Source of the DNA: Streptomyces dioscori | GTDB lineage: Bacteria > Actinomycetota > Actinomycetes > Streptomycetales > Streptomycetaceae | DNA length: 64,000 bases | Assembly (NCBI RefSeq): GCF_003024195.1 | Contig: NZ_KZ679042.1 | Coordinates: 496,001-560,000 of the forward strand | Reading direction: 5' to 3' | In this document: one piece after another, positions 10,898 to 19,681 of the stretch | How positions within the stretch are numbered: the stretch's first letter is position 1 | Layout of the letters: each line of letters opens with the position of its first letter | Notes under the pieces: generated by a model | Database searches by the model: none | What the model was told of the DNA's origin: nothing | The model's input: only the letters and a program-made list of their open reading frames with translations | Translations under genes and position numbers: made by a program

Positions 10898-11793
10898 GCG
10901 AGTACGTCGAGCGCGCTCTGCCGGGGGTCGGGAGTCTGCGCGCCGCGTTGGACGCCCTGGGCTACCTCGCCGACGACGGCCTGGTCACCGCCCTCTTCCT
11001 GGCGCTGCGCCTGCCCCAGCCGCTGCTGCTTGAGGGCGAGGCGGGCGTCGGCAAGACCGAGGCGGCGAAGTCGGTGGCGGCGATCCTGGGCAGCCCGCTG
11101 ATCCGGCTGCAGTGCTATGACGGCCTGGACGCGGCCGAGGCGCTGTACGAGTGGAACCATCCGCGCCAGCTGCTCGGCATCCGGCTCGCCGAGGCACGGC
11201 ACGAACAGATCGGCGAGGACGACCTGTTCAGCGAGGCGTATCTGCTGCGGCGGCCCGTGCTCGCCGCGCTCAGCCATCCCGGCCCGGCGCCCGCCGTCCT
11301 GCTCATCGACGAGATCGACCGCGCCGACGACGACTTCGAGGCGTTCCTGCTGGAGGTGCTGGCCGAGGCCGCCGTCACCATTCCGGAGCTGGGCACCGTA
11401 CGGGCCGAGGTGCCGCCCGTCGTGCTGCTCACCTCCAACCGCACGCGTGACCTCCACGACGCGCTCAAGCGCCGGTGCCTGTACCACTGGATCGACTATC
11501 CGGAGACCGAACGGCTCATCGAGATCGTGCGCCGCCGGGTGCCCGGCACATCGCGCGAGCTGGCGGTCGCGGTGGCGGCGGCCGTACGGCGGCTGCGGTC
11601 GCTGGAGTTGCAGAAGGCGCCCGGCATCGCCGAGACCATCGACTGGATCTCCGCGCTGGAACTGCTCGGCGTGGACGTCCTGGACGCGGGGATCGCCGGA
11701 AGCACCCTCGGCTCGCTCCTCAAGTACCGGGAGGACCAGGAGTCGGTGCGCGAACGCGGTCTGGACTGGCTGGTCGCGGGCCACCGGCCGTGA
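10894..11793 (+). CDS. coxD: CoxD-like MoxR-family AAA+ ATPase
   Basis: The 299-residue product is an AAA+ ATPase of the MoxR/CoxD group. Walker A is GEAGVGKTE near residue 47, Walker B is VLLIDEID near residue 136, and a sensor-1-like LLTSNRTRDL lies near residue 181. In CO dehydrogenase clusters CoxD partners the VWA protein CoxE to build or insert the Mo-Cu-S active site. Its GTG start overlaps the upstream stop and its own stop overlaps coxE in the same GTGA arrangement, which supports a fixed stoichiometry of the two proteins. Confidence 0.92.
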   Translation: MSEYVERALPGVGSLRAALDALGYLADDGLVTALFLALRLPQPLLLEGEAGVGKTEAAKSVAAILGSPLIRLQCYDGLDAAEALYEWNHPRQLLGIRLAEARHEQIGEDDLFSEAYLLRRPVLAALSHPGPAPAVLLIDEIDRADDDFEAFLLEVLAEAAVTIPELGTVRAEVPPVVLLTSNRTRDLHDALKRRCLYHWIDYPETERLIEIVRRRVPGTSRELAVAVAAAVRRLRSLELQKAPGIAETIDWISALELLGVDVLDAGIAGSTLGSLLKYREDQESVRERGLDWLVAGHRP

Positions 11794-13049
11794 CGGCGGT
11801 GCAGGTTCCGCTCTTCGACCGGGCCGAGTTCGGTGTCCGGCTGGGCGCGGAACTGCGCGGCGCCGGGGTGGCGGTGACTCCGGAGCGGTCGGTGCGGTTC
11901 CTGGAGGCGATGCGTCTGCTGCCGCCGGTGGACCGTGCGGCGCTGTACTGGGCGGCGCGGCTGGCCTTCGTGACGGGGCGCGAACAGATCGGCGCGTTCG
12001 ACCGGGTCTTCGACAGCGTCTTCGGGGGCCTGCCGCGTTCTGTGTCGCTGTCCGTGCGCCAGGACCGCGGGCGGCCCGTGCCGGGGGCGGGCGTCGAGCC
12101 TGATCCCGTGGGCGGTCGGGCCCCGGTGCCGCCCCGGGCCGCCGGTCGGGACGCCGTCGCCGCGATCGTGCCGGGCGGCGCGCTCGACGCGATGCCGGAC
12201 CGCGACCGTACCCGCGGACCCGGCGGGGACCGGCGGACCGAGGCGCTGCCGACCGTGGGCAGTGCGGCCGAGGTTCTCCGGCACAAGGACTTCGCCGCTC
12301 TCGACGCCGGTGAACTGGCCGAGGTGGAGCGGCTGCTCGCCCTGCTGGTGCTGCGGACGCCGTCGCGCCGGGGTCGCCGGCAGGAGACCGGCCAGCGGGG
12401 GCGCCGCGTCGATCTGCGCCGCACCCTGCGCGCCGGACAGCGCACGGGGGGTGAGGTGCTGTCCCTGGCCCGAAGCCGCGACCGGCTCAGGCGGCGACGG
12501 CTGGTGCTGCTGTGCGACGTCTCCCGCTCCATGGAACCGTACATACGGGCCTACCTGCGGCTCTTTCCGCGTGCCGCGGCCGGGGGCGCGGCGGAGGCGT
12601 TCGTCTTCGCGACCCGGCTCACCCGGCTCACCCCGGTGCTGCGGCACACCGGTCCGTCCGGCGTGGACGCGGCGCTGCGCCGGGTGGGCGGCGCGGCCTC
12701 CGACTGGTCGGGCGGCACCCGGATCGGCCATGCGCTGGCGGAGTTCACCAACCGGTACGGCCGTCGGGGCATGGCGCGGGGCGCGGTGGTGGTGGTCTTC
12801 TCCGACGGGTGGGAGGGCGAGGATCCCGGTGCGGTCGGGCGTGAGATGTCCCGGCTCGCGCGGCTCGCCCATCGGATCGTCTGGGTCAACCCGCGCAGGG
12901 CGGCGCCGGGTTACGCCCCGCGCACCGGCGGAATGGCCGCCGCACTCCCCCACTGCGACGCGTTCGTGAGCGGACACAGTCTGGTGGCACTCACCGAGGT
13001 GATCGAGGCGATCGCGGACGACGGGAACCGACGGGTCCGCCGACGGTGA
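11790..13049 (+). CDS. coxE: CoxE-like VWA-domain protein
   Basis: The 419-residue product matches the CoxE/YehP group: an N-terminal helical region, a variable basic and Pro-rich middle (about residues 95-160), and a C-terminal von Willebrand A domain. The metal-ion-dependent adhesion site is seen as LCDVSRSM near residue 240, with a later VVVVFSDGWEGEDPG strand. It is the expected partner of the CoxD ATPase in active-site assembly. The GTG start overlaps the coxD stop. It is the last gene of the rightward cox operon and meets a convergent methyltransferase gene 45 bases later. Confidence 0.92.
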   Translation: MTAVQVPLFDRAEFGVRLGAELRGAGVAVTPERSVRFLEAMRLLPPVDRAALYWAARLAFVTGREQIGAFDRVFDSVFGGLPRSVSLSVRQDRGRPVPGAGVEPDPVGGRAPVPPRAAGRDAVAAIVPGGALDAMPDRDRTRGPGGDRRTEALPTVGSAAEVLRHKDFAALDAGELAEVERLLALLVLRTPSRRGRRQETGQRGRRVDLRRTLRAGQRTGGEVLSLARSRDRLRRRRLVLLCDVSRSMEPYIRAYLRLFPRAAAGGAAEAFVFATRLTRLTPVLRHTGPSGVDAALRRVGGAASDWSGGTRIGHALAEFTNRYGRRGMARGAVVVVFSDGWEGEDPGAVGREMSRLARLAHRIVWVNPRRAAPGYAPRTGGMAAALPHCDAFVSGHSLVALTEVIEAIADDGNRRVRRR

Positions 13050-13094
13050 GCCGCGCCGCCGATGTCCCGCCGGTCCACCCCGGGCCTCCCGGGC

Positions 13095-13910
13095 TCAGGG
13101 TTTGCGTGCGACGCCGCCCAGCGCGATCACGTCGGCGGCGGTGCGGGCCTCCCCCGCGTCGGGGCGCCAGTCGTCGATGGGCACCACACCCGGGGCGAGC
13201 AGCTCCAGTCCCTCGAAGAATCCGGCCAGTTGCTGCGGGCTGCGCAGGTGGTACGGCGCCGCGCCGCTCTCGTTGTAGAGACGGGTGGCCTCGGCGTTGG
13301 CCTTGTTGGTGTCCACGCTGTCGTTGAACGCGAAGTAGCTGCCGGAGGGGAGCGCCGCCATCAGCGAGGCGACGATGCGGCGGGCTTCGTCGTAGTCGGC
13401 GATGTGTCCGCTGACCTGCATCAGCGTCAGCGCGACCGGCCGTGTGAGGTCGAGGGTCCTCGACGCTTCCCGCAGGACGGTCGCGGGGTCGTGCAGGTCG
13501 GCGTCGACGTAGTCCGTCGCCCCCTGTGGTGTGCTGGTCAGCAGCACCCGGGCATGGGTAAGGACCAAGGGGTCGTTGTCCACGTAGACGACGCGTGCCT
13601 CGGGAGCCACCCGCTGGGCGATCTCGTGGGTGTTGTCGACCGTCGGCAGTCCGGTGCCGACGTCGAGGAACTGCCGGATCCCGGCCTCGCCCGCCAGATG
13701 GCGCACGGCCCGGCCGAGGAAGGCCCGTGAGCCGCGGGCGAGGTCGGTGATGCCGCCGAAGACCTCGCGGAACGCGTCACCCGCCGCGTGGTCGACGGGG
13801 TAGTTGTCCTTGCCGCCGAGCCAGTAGTTCCAGATCCGGGCCGAATGCGGCACCGTCGAGTCGATCTTCGCCAACGCCGCTTTGTCGGGGGTGGACGAGT
13901 CCTGAGTCAC
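13095..13910 (-). CDS. DUF574-family SAM-dependent methyltransferase
   Basis: The 271-residue product belongs to the large actinomycete DUF574 group of predicted SAM methyltransferases. It has the characteristic opening ARIWNYWLGGKDNYPVD, the SAM-binding loop FLDVGTGLPT near residue 83, and YVDNDPLVLTHAR with the acidic residue expected to bind the ribose. A GTG at 13910 is chosen because AAGGAGG lies six bases before it; the in-frame TTG 21 bases further upstream would place that site inside the gene. Substrates of the family are mostly unknown. The gene follows the regulator gene in the same direction with a 43-base gap. Confidence 0.9.
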   Translation of the reverse strand: MTQDSSTPDKAALAKIDSTVPHSARIWNYWLGGKDNYPVDHAAGDAFREVFGGITDLARGSRAFLGRAVRHLAGEAGIRQFLDVGTGLPTVDNTHEIAQRVAPEARVVYVDNDPLVLTHARVLLTSTPQGATDYVDADLHDPATVLREASRTLDLTRPVALTLMQVSGHIADYDEARRIVASLMAALPSGSYFAFNDSVDTNKANAEATRLYNESGAAPYHLRSPQQLAGFFEGLELLAPGVVPIDDWRPDAGEARTAADVIALGGVARKP

Positions 13911-13953
13911 CGGCAACCTCCTTGAGGACAAGCATCGTTGGTCGTGGAGTATG

Positions 13954-14973
13954 TCAGTGCTCCGGGCCCGGCGGACCTGTCCCGTACGGCGGGCCGTCGA
14001 CCGGCAGGTGCCCCTCGATCAGTGACAGGCCGAGCGGAGTCAGGGTGTGGCGTGCGGTGTCGGCGACCCCGTGCGTGGCGATCAGACCGGTGCCCCGCAG
14101 AACGGCGGTGTGTGCGCTCGCCGATGCCGGCGACATGCCGAGCCGCCGCGCGATGTCTCCCTCCGTCGTTCCGCCGGACAGGGCGATCTCCTCCAGCACG
14201 GACGCCCGGGCCCGTCCCAGCAGCCGGGCCAGCGCCGACCGGCCCGGCCGTTCGGGTCCGGTGAGCAGGTGCAGGCCGCGGTTGGCCGGATAGACGAGGA
14301 CGGGTGTCAGCTCCTCGTCGAGCAGGGTGATGGGCCTTCGCCAGCAGAAGTACGAGGGAATCAGGCGCAGTCCCCTGCCCCGGAGCCGGAGCTGCTGGTC
14401 GAGGGGGTAGTCCACCGTCAGCACCGGTGCCTCCCAGCGGGCCGCCGGGCCGAGGCCACCGAGCAGTCCCTCGGCTCCGCCGTCCAGGAAGTCGCGGGCG
14501 CGCAGGGCCCGGTCGGCCTCGGTCACCGCGCGGATGCGGTCCCAGCGGCGGGCGAGCACCCGGTCGTGGTAGCGGTTCAGGGCGCTGCCGAGCCGGCCGA
14601 GCGTCTCCAGGTCGCCTTCCGCCAGCAGCCGTGTCCAGGAGGGTGTCCGGCGGCGGACGGCGAGCTGTGCGAGGTCGGCCCGCAGCTGCCCGCGGCCGGT
14701 GCTGAGCACGGCGTCGACGACGGAACGCACGTCGGGGGCACCGGCCGGGGTGAGGAAGTCGGGCGAGTAGCCGCGGGGCGGCGCCAGCGCGAGCAGCATG
14801 CGCGCCGAGGGGTCGAGGCGGGTCAGGGTCTCGGACCTCCACGGGCCGAAGACCACATGATCGGCGGGGCCGCCGAGGGCGTGCAGGCTCAGCAGGATCT
14901 CCCAGGCCGGATCCGGCTCCTGGGCGATGCGGATCCGGCTCAGATCCGCCATGGAGAAATGTATGTGGAGCAC
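13954..14973 (-). CDS. ArsR-like winged-helix regulator with N-terminal DUF5937-like domain
   Basis: The 339-residue product has a C-terminal winged helix (about residues 245-315), read from ARASVLEEIALSGGTTEGDIARRLGMSPASASAHTAVLR, that looks like ArsR/SmtB family DNA-binding domains. The long N-terminal part (about residues 1-200) resembles the DUF5937 region found in many Streptomyces regulators; I am less sure of that name. GTG 14973 has a G-rich ribosome site (GGGGGGATC) just upstream. It diverges from the secreted hydrolase gene across a 201-base gap containing an AT-rich patch, so control of that gene and of itself is plausible. No metal-binding Cys motif is visible. Confidence 0.8.
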   Translation of the reverse strand: MLHIHFSMADLSRIRIAQEPDPAWEILLSLHALGGPADHVVFGPWRSETLTRLDPSARMLLALAPPRGYSPDFLTPAGAPDVRSVVDAVLSTGRGQLRADLAQLAVRRRTPSWTRLLAEGDLETLGRLGSALNRYHDRVLARRWDRIRAVTEADRALRARDFLDGGAEGLLGGLGPAARWEAPVLTVDYPLDQQLRLRGRGLRLIPSYFCWRRPITLLDEELTPVLVYPANRGLHLLTGPERPGRSALARLLGRARASVLEEIALSGGTTEGDIARRLGMSPASASAHTAVLRGTGLIATHGVADTARHTLTPLGLSLIEGHLPVDGPPYGTGPPGPEH

Positions 14974-15071
14974 GGATGATCCCCCCGAGTCACGGAGCTC
15001 CTGACGCGGGAGCAGGATCTCACGGCCACGGCGTCGGCCCGGGGTTCCGGTCGTGCACGGTCCGGTCACGA

Positions 15072-15094
15072 ACTCAATGAACGTAATGATCAAG
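15072..15094. promoter_or_regulatory. AT-rich promoter or operator patch
   Basis: Within the GC-rich divergent gap this stretch reads ACTCAATGAACGTAATGATC followed by AAG. On the minus strand it has TCATT twice, separated by ACGT, and TAATGAT resembles a -10 box for the plus strand. It is the likeliest site for the divergent promoters and for the ArsR-like regulator, but the symmetry is weak. Confidence 0.3.
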
Positions 15095-15174
15095 CCATGG
15101 GTTTTCGCCGCGCCCCTCCTTAGCATCGGCCCCGTCGCGCAACGGTGCGCCGACGAGGAGAGGGAGAGCACGTC

Positions 15175-16650
15175 ATGGACAGGAAGAGGCCGAGCACGTC
15201 GGAGATGCGGGGCGGGTCCGGTTTCCTCCGGCGCCGCCGGGCGGCGGTGGCCGCCGGCATCGCGGGAATCCTCCTCGGCACACTCTCCGGGCCGGCCTCC
15301 GCGACGACGGCCAGGGCCGCGAGCGCACCGGCGGCCGTGGAGTGCCCGGCGAATCTCGCCGGGAAGGCCACCTGCTACACCGGCCGGGACACCGACGGCG
15401 CCTATTACGCGATCGCCGTCCCGAAAAACTGGAACAGATCCCTCGTCGTGCACGCGCACGGCGGCCCCGACCTCGGCGCGGAGTCCGACCCGGAGCGCAG
15501 CACCGGTGACCTGGAGCGCTGGTCGGTGATGGTGGACGAGGGCTACGCGTGGGCCGGCTCGTCGTACCGTCGCGGTGGATACGGAACCCGGATGGCGGCC
15601 GCCGACACGGAGAAGGTGCGCCGGCTGTTCGTCGAGGAGTTCGGCAAGCCGAAGCGGACGTATGTGCACGGCCAGTCCTGGGGCGGCGATGTCGCCGCGA
15701 AGGTCGTGGAGACATACGGCGCCGGGAAGCACGGCCCGTACGACGGGGCTCTGCTCACCAACGGTGTCCTCGGCGGCGGGTCGCGCGGCTACGACTACCG
15801 CGTGGATCTGCGCGTGGTCTACCAGTACTACTGCCAGAACCATCCCCGTCCCACCGAGGTGCAGTACCCGCTGTGGGAGGGGCTGCGGGAGGGCTCGACC
15901 ATGACGTCCGCCGGGCTCGGCGCGCGGCTGCAGGAGTGCACCGGGTTCGAGTCCGCGCCGCAGGACCGGACCGCCGCGCAGCAGCGCAACCTGGACGACA
16001 TCCTCGGCGTCACGGGGGTGCCCGAGCGCACGCTGGAGTCGCATCTGCGGTTCGCCACCTTCACCTTCCGCGACATCGTGCACAACCGGCTCGGCGGCCG
16101 TAATCCGTTCAGCAACCAGGGCGTGCGCTACTCCGGGTCCCATGACGACAAGGCCCTCAACGCGGGCGTCGAGCGCTTCTCCGCCGACCCCACCGCCGTG
16201 CGCGACCTCTCGTACGACAGTGATCTGACGGGCAAGGTCGACATCCCGGTGCTCACGCTCCACGCGATCGACGACCCGACGGCGTTCGTCGAGCACGAGT
16301 CGGCGTACCGGGACAGCCTGCGGGGCGCGGGCCGGGAGCGGAACCTCGTGCAGACCTTCTCCCGGGAGAGCGAGCACAGCGGGCTGAGCGACTCCGAGTA
16401 CGCCACGTCGATCGCGGCGCTGGACTCCTGGGTGCGCACCGGCAGGAAGCCCACGCCGAAGTCGGTCGCGGCGTCCTGCCCCGCCTTCGACGCCGACCAC
16501 GGCACCGGCTGCTTCTACGACCCGGGCTTCCGGCCGGGCTCGTACGCCTCGAAGGTCAACGCCCGTCCGGGCGGTCTGCGGTGGCCGGCCATGACGTCCG
16601 GCCAGGAGAAGGCCTGGAGCCGGATCGACGGTGTGGGTATCGCTCCCTGA
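15175..16650 (+). CDS. Secreted alpha/beta hydrolase, prolyl- or tripeptidyl-aminopeptidase-like
   Basis: The 491-residue product begins with a long basic n-region and a hydrophobic core (about residues 18-40), a signal peptide ending near ASA. The mature part has the alpha/beta-hydrolase fold: an early VVHAHGGPD oxyanion region, nucleophile elbow HGQSWGGD with Ser168, a late HAIDDPTAF holding the likely acid Asp, and SEHSGLSD holding the likely His. Four or more Cys residues may form disulfides outside the cell. The substrate is not evident; peptides or esters are possible. ATG 15175 has GAGGAGAGGGAG upstream. It diverges from the ArsR-like regulator gene and ends ahead of a strong terminator. 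Confidence 0.82.
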   Translation: MDRKRPSTSEMRGGSGFLRRRRAAVAAGIAGILLGTLSGPASATTARAASAPAAVECPANLAGKATCYTGRDTDGAYYAIAVPKNWNRSLVVHAHGGPDLGAESDPERSTGDLERWSVMVDEGYAWAGSSYRRGGYGTRMAAADTEKVRRLFVEEFGKPKRTYVHGQSWGGDVAAKVVETYGAGKHGPYDGALLTNGVLGGGSRGYDYRVDLRVVYQYYCQNHPRPTEVQYPLWEGLREGSTMTSAGLGARLQECTGFESAPQDRTAAQQRNLDDILGVTGVPERTLESHLRFATFTFRDIVHNRLGGRNPFSNQGVRYSGSHDDKALNAGVERFSADPTAVRDLSYDSDLTGKVDIPVLTLHAIDDPTAFVEHESAYRDSLRGAGRERNLVQTFSRESEHSGLSDSEYATSIAALDSWVRTGRKPTPKSVAASCPAFDADHGTGCFYDPGFRPGSYASKVNARPGGLRWPAMTSGQEKAWSRIDGVGIAP

Positions 16651-16764
16651 GCAACCTGTCCACCCCTTACACCCCCGGTACACCCCCGTAGGTCCTGCGC
16701 GTGCGCCCGCGCGGCCCCCGGTCGGCCGTGGTCGCCCTCCGGATCCCGTGGGGAACGCGGCGTT

Positions 16765-16798
16765 GCGCGCCGGGCCGAATTCCATCGGCCCGGCGCGC
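16765..16798. terminator. Bidirectional hairpin terminator
   Basis: A perfect 14-bp stem (GCGCGCCGGGCCGA and its complement) with the 6-base loop ATTCCA lies between the hydrolase gene and the convergent aminotransferase gene. Confidence 0.85.
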
Positions 16799-16830
16799 GC
16801 TTGTCTCGGTACGTCCTCCGGTCAGCCGGC

Positions 16831-16866
16831 CGGTCAGTCAGTCAGTAGGCCGGTCAGTCAGTAGGC
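16831..16866. repeat. CGGTCAGTCAGT direct repeats over a stop codon
   Basis: Two copies of CGGTCAGTCAGT...AGGC follow each other (16831-16850 and 16851-16866), with an extra CAGT in the first. The minus-strand aminotransferase stop codon lies inside the second copy. Confidence 0.8.
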
Positions 16867-17648
16867 AGCGGTTCCAGACGGCCGTCCAGCCATTCCCGCC
16901 ATTGCCTCGCGCGGGGAGCCGGACCCACTTCCATGGGCCGTCCCTCCCAGCCGGCCACCGGACGGATTCCGTGCAGGGCGTTCACCAGCCACACCTCGCG
17001 GCCGGCCAGCTGGTCCAGGGTCCGTTCGCGGTGGGCCAGCTGGATCCCGCCGCGCAGGGCGTGCTCCTGGACGATGCCCGTGGTGACACCGGCCAGGACC
17101 GGCAGCCGCGGCGGGGGCAGGCACAGGACGTCGTCCTCCCACCACAGGACGCTGGAGGTGGCCGCCTCCAGCACCGCGCCGGACGGGGCGATCAGCACCG
17201 CCTCCTGCGCGCCCTGTCCGGCGGCCCGCTGCCGGACCCGGGCCAGGACGTCCAGGTCCGGTCCCTTGCGGCGGGGCACGGTGCGCGGATCGGGCTGGCC
17301 CGCCGCCCACACCCGTACGTCCGGGGCGAGGGGCGGGGCGTGCCTCAGGAGCAGTCTCAGCTGAAGGGAGCCGGCCACCAGCTCGACGCGCGGGAACCAG
17401 GATCCCGTGCGGGGCAGCGCCGCCGTCATGTCCCGCCAGAACTCGGTCAGTTGTGGGAGAGATGGCCCTCCGCAGTCGCCGCAGGCCCGCAGGAACCGCT
17501 CCCGGTGCCGGTCGAGGCCGCGCACCTGTCCGTCCCTGAGCAGCCAGGAGTCCGCGACCAGCAGCTGTGTGTCGGCCGCGAGACCCGCGATCAGCCCGTG
17601 GCCGGGCACCCACGCCAACAGTCCTTCTGCGGTTGCCGGTTGTGTCAT
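16854..17648 (-). CDS. Class IV aminotransferase (aminodeoxychorismate lyase-like)
   Basis: The 264-residue product belongs to the fold-type IV PLP enzymes that include branched-chain aminotransferase, D-amino-acid aminotransferase and 4-amino-4-deoxychorismate lyase. Visible family features are the N-terminal LLVADSWLLRDGQVRGLDRH, with the RxxRH-like helix start, a KGPDLDVLARVRQRA segment with the likely PLP Lys near residue 129, and EAATSSVLWWEDD, matching the usual E-x-x-x-S/T-N region. The start ATG has GAGGAGA ten bases upstream. The length suits a lyase-type member, so a folate or aminobenzoate role is possible but unproven. It diverges from the small lipoprotein gene. Confidence 0.82.
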   Translation of the reverse strand: MTQPATAEGLLAWVPGHGLIAGLAADTQLLVADSWLLRDGQVRGLDRHRERFLRACGDCGGPSLPQLTEFWRDMTAALPRTGSWFPRVELVAGSLQLRLLLRHAPPLAPDVRVWAAGQPDPRTVPRRKGPDLDVLARVRQRAAGQGAQEAVLIAPSGAVLEAATSSVLWWEDDVLCLPPPRLPVLAGVTTGIVQEHALRGGIQLAHRERTLDQLAGREVWLVNALHGIRPVAGWEGRPMEVGPAPRARQWREWLDGRLEPLPTD

Positions 17649-17794
17649 CAAAGAATCTCTCCTCTCAGTACACCCGTCAGTACGTCCGCCGACGCGCCGG
17701 GATTCATCTCGGCGGTCATCGGCAGGTCCGCGAAGCGCCACTGCCGCGGTTCCGCCGGCTCGGTCAGGAAGCGGATACCGAGTGCCCCACCGGC

Positions 17795-17800
17795 TACGAT
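17795..17800 (+). promoter_or_regulatory. Leaderless-type -10 box TACGAT
   Basis: TACGAT ends five bases before the ATG at 17806 and no Shine-Dalgarno is present, which is the usual look of a leaderless transcript in Streptomyces. The same hexamer stands in front of the mannosyltransferase gene. Confidence 0.45.
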
Positions 17801-17805
17801 GCCCC

Positions 17806-18342
17806 ATGCCACCCATCTGCCACCGACCGCCGGCCACCGTCCAGTTGAGCATCGGAGCCGGAGTATCGACGGCTGGACATGCCGATGGTGATCATGCCTT
17901 TCGTGGTGCCCGAAGGCTGCTGCCCCGCGTGTTCGCCGCGTGTTCGCTCTTCCTGGCGGTGGCGTGTACCGCCACATCCTCCGGCGAGGACGGCGGCGGC
18001 AGCGCGGCGTCCTGTGCGTTCGCGGTCCAGTTCCGCGGTGAGCTCTACACGCGGGTGAAGCACGCGGACTTCACCGTGAGCGACGCGTTGGGCAGCAGCC
18101 GTCGGACCCTGTGCGATGACACGGGCTCGGACCCGTCATCCGGCACGATCGGCACAGTCGGCACAGTCGGTACGGAGACGTACACGACGTACCGGATCGA
18201 GGAGCTGGACGCGGGGACGGCCGTCGCCGTGCGGGACACTCCCGCCAACGCCGGCCGCCGGGACGGACTCAACCTCTACGTCCTGCAGCTCGACGGCGGG
18301 CCGCCGGACGACGCGAAAAGGTTCCTCGACGAGAACCGGTAG
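17806..18342 (+). CDS. Small lipoprotein, DUF6281-like
   Basis: From ATG 17806 the product is 178 residues. It has an Arg-containing segment, a hydrophobic stretch FAACSLFLAVAC and a lipobox LAVAC with the lipidated Cys near residue 54, followed by a Ser/Gly-rich tether and a small domain starting CAFAVQFRGELYTRV. That opening resembles short Streptomyces lipoproteins of the DUF6281 type, a tentative match. The n-region is unusually long from this start; a GTG at 17929 would give a 137-residue form with almost no basic n-region. The upstream TACGAT box favours the first start. Function is unknown. Confidence 0.6.
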   Translation: MPPICHRPPATVQLSIGAGVSTAGHADGDHAFRGARRLLPRVFAACSLFLAVACTATSSGEDGGGSAASCAFAVQFRGELYTRVKHADFTVSDALGSSRRTLCDDTGSDPSSGTIGTVGTVGTETYTTYRIEELDAGTAVAVRDTPANAGRRDGLNLYVLQLDGGPPDDAKRFLDENR

Positions 18343-18392
18343 CGGCAGCGGCAGCGGTCGCACAGCGGCCCGTCGCAGATGAGGCCCGTGGC

Positions 18393-19472
18393 CTACCGCG
18401 ACCGCGGCGCCCCCGCGCTGTCCCGCACCACGAGCCGCGTCGGCACCAGCGTCGTGCCGTGCTCCGGGGTGTCCTGGCCCATCTGCCGCAGCACACCCTC
18501 GACGCAGCGCCGCCCCACCTCGGCGAAGTCCTGGTGGACGGTGGTCAGGGGCGGCAGGAAGGAGCCCGCCTCCGGGATGTCGTCGAAGCCGATCACGCTG
18601 ACGTCGTCGGGCACGTACCGGCCCCGTTCGTGCAGCGCCCGCAGCAGGCCCAGCGCCATCTGGTCGTTGGCGGCGAACACCGCGGTGCAGTCCGGCTGTC
18701 CGGCCAGTTCGAGGCCTGCCCGGTAGCCGGACTCGGCCGACCAGTCGCCCCGTACCAGCGGGGGCGTGGCGCGGCCCGCCCCGGTGAGTTCCGCGCGCCA
18801 GGCGTCGGCCCGGCGCTGGGCCGCGAAGGACTCCTCGGGGCCCGCCAGGTGCCAGACCGTCTCGTGGCCGAGGCCGAGCAGGTACCGGACGGCGTCCCGG
18901 CTGCCGCCCGCCTGGTCGGTGTCGACGACCGTGTACCGGTCACCGGCGTCCGAGTCCGCGACCACGACCTTGATGTGGGGCGGCAGGGAGAGGGTCACCG
19001 CGTCGAGGAGGTGCACCTCCAGGATGACGATGACGGCGTCGACGGCCAGCTCCCCCAGCCGGGAGAACGCTCCGCGCACCTCGTCCTGGGTGGGCACGGC
19101 GACGGGCAGCAGCGTCACGGCGTAGCCCTCGTGCGCGGCGGAGGTGGCGATCGCCTCCAGGGTGCGGACGTTACCGGTGGTCGAAAGGCCGAAAGTGATC
19201 ACGCCTATGGTGCGGAACTCGCCACGCTTGAGGGCGCGGGCGGCGCTGTTGGGCCGGTAGCCCAGCTCGCGCATGGCCTCCAGCACCTGCTGACGGGTCT
19301 CCTCGTTCACCCCCGCGTAACCGTTGGAGACACGCGAGACGGTCTGCGAGGAGACGCCCGCCAGCCGGGCCACGTCCGCCATGGAGGCGCTCGGTGCCCG
19401 GCGGGAAGCCCGTTTCCTGGTACGCGCCGCGGCCTGCGGCCTGCTCGCCGAGGCGCTGTCCGCTGTGTCCAC
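18393..19472 (-). CDS. LacI-family repressor of the galactan locus
   Basis: The 359-residue product has a basic N-terminal extension, then a LacI helix-turn-helix (about residues 30-75) with MADVARLAGVSSQTVSRVSN and the hinge helix YRPNSAARALKRG. A periplasmic-binding-like sugar domain follows (about 85-345), with VFAANDQMALGLL and VSVIGFDDIPEAGSFLPPLTTV. GTG 19472 has a GAGGGGG site upstream. It diverges from the permease gene, and two near-identical palindromes lie in the 209-base gap, which makes this the likely repressor of the transporter, GH42 and GH30 genes. The inducer is probably a galacto-oligosaccharide. Confidence 0.92.
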   Translation of the reverse strand: MDTADSASASRPQAAARTRKRASRRAPSASMADVARLAGVSSQTVSRVSNGYAGVNEETRQQVLEAMRELGYRPNSAARALKRGEFRTIGVITFGLSTTGNVRTLEAIATSAAHEGYAVTLLPVAVPTQDEVRGAFSRLGELAVDAVIVILEVHLLDAVTLSLPPHIKVVVADSDAGDRYTVVDTDQAGGSRDAVRYLLGLGHETVWHLAGPEESFAAQRRADAWRAELTGAGRATPPLVRGDWSAESGYRAGLELAGQPDCTAVFAANDQMALGLLRALHERGRYVPDDVSVIGFDDIPEAGSFLPPLTTVHQDFAEVGRRCVEGVLRQMGQDTPEHGTTLVPTRLVVRDSAGAPRSR

Positions 19473-19570
19473 CCGTCCCCCTCGTCGTGTCCTGCGTCGT
19501 GCGGAACCGTAGTTTCCTCAAATGACCCTTGACCACCGTCAACGGGGCAGTGTAGACATGCCGCCATCAG

Positions 19571-19586
19571 ATGTTTACGTAAACAT
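19571..19586. promoter_or_regulatory. LacI-type operator O1 (perfect palindrome)
   Basis: ATGTTTACGTAAACAT is a perfect 16-bp palindrome with the central CG usual for LacI-family sites. It lies 98 bases downstream of the lacI GTG on the divergent side and 95 bases before the permease ATG. Confidence 0.8.
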
Positions 19587-19614
19587 AACAGGCCACGGGC
19601 CTTCGAGGGCCTTC

Positions 19615-19630
19615 GTGTTTACGCAAACAT
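19615..19630. promoter_or_regulatory. LacI-type operator O2
   Basis: GTGTTTACGCAAACAT repeats O1 with two changes. The centres are 44 bp apart, about four helical turns, so both sites could be bound on the same DNA face. O2 lies 51 bases before the permease start. Confidence 0.78.
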
Positions 19631-19681
19631 CATCGGCGCAGGGACGCCGGGTTTTCGCGAGAGGGACGAGCGAGGAACGAC

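Noticed and set aside
13954..16785. Extension of the ArsR-like gene far upstream on the minus strand as one long protein
   Set aside because: The extra sequence is the shadow of the secreted hydrolase gene; the GTG at 14973 with a G-rich ribosome site gives a sensible product.
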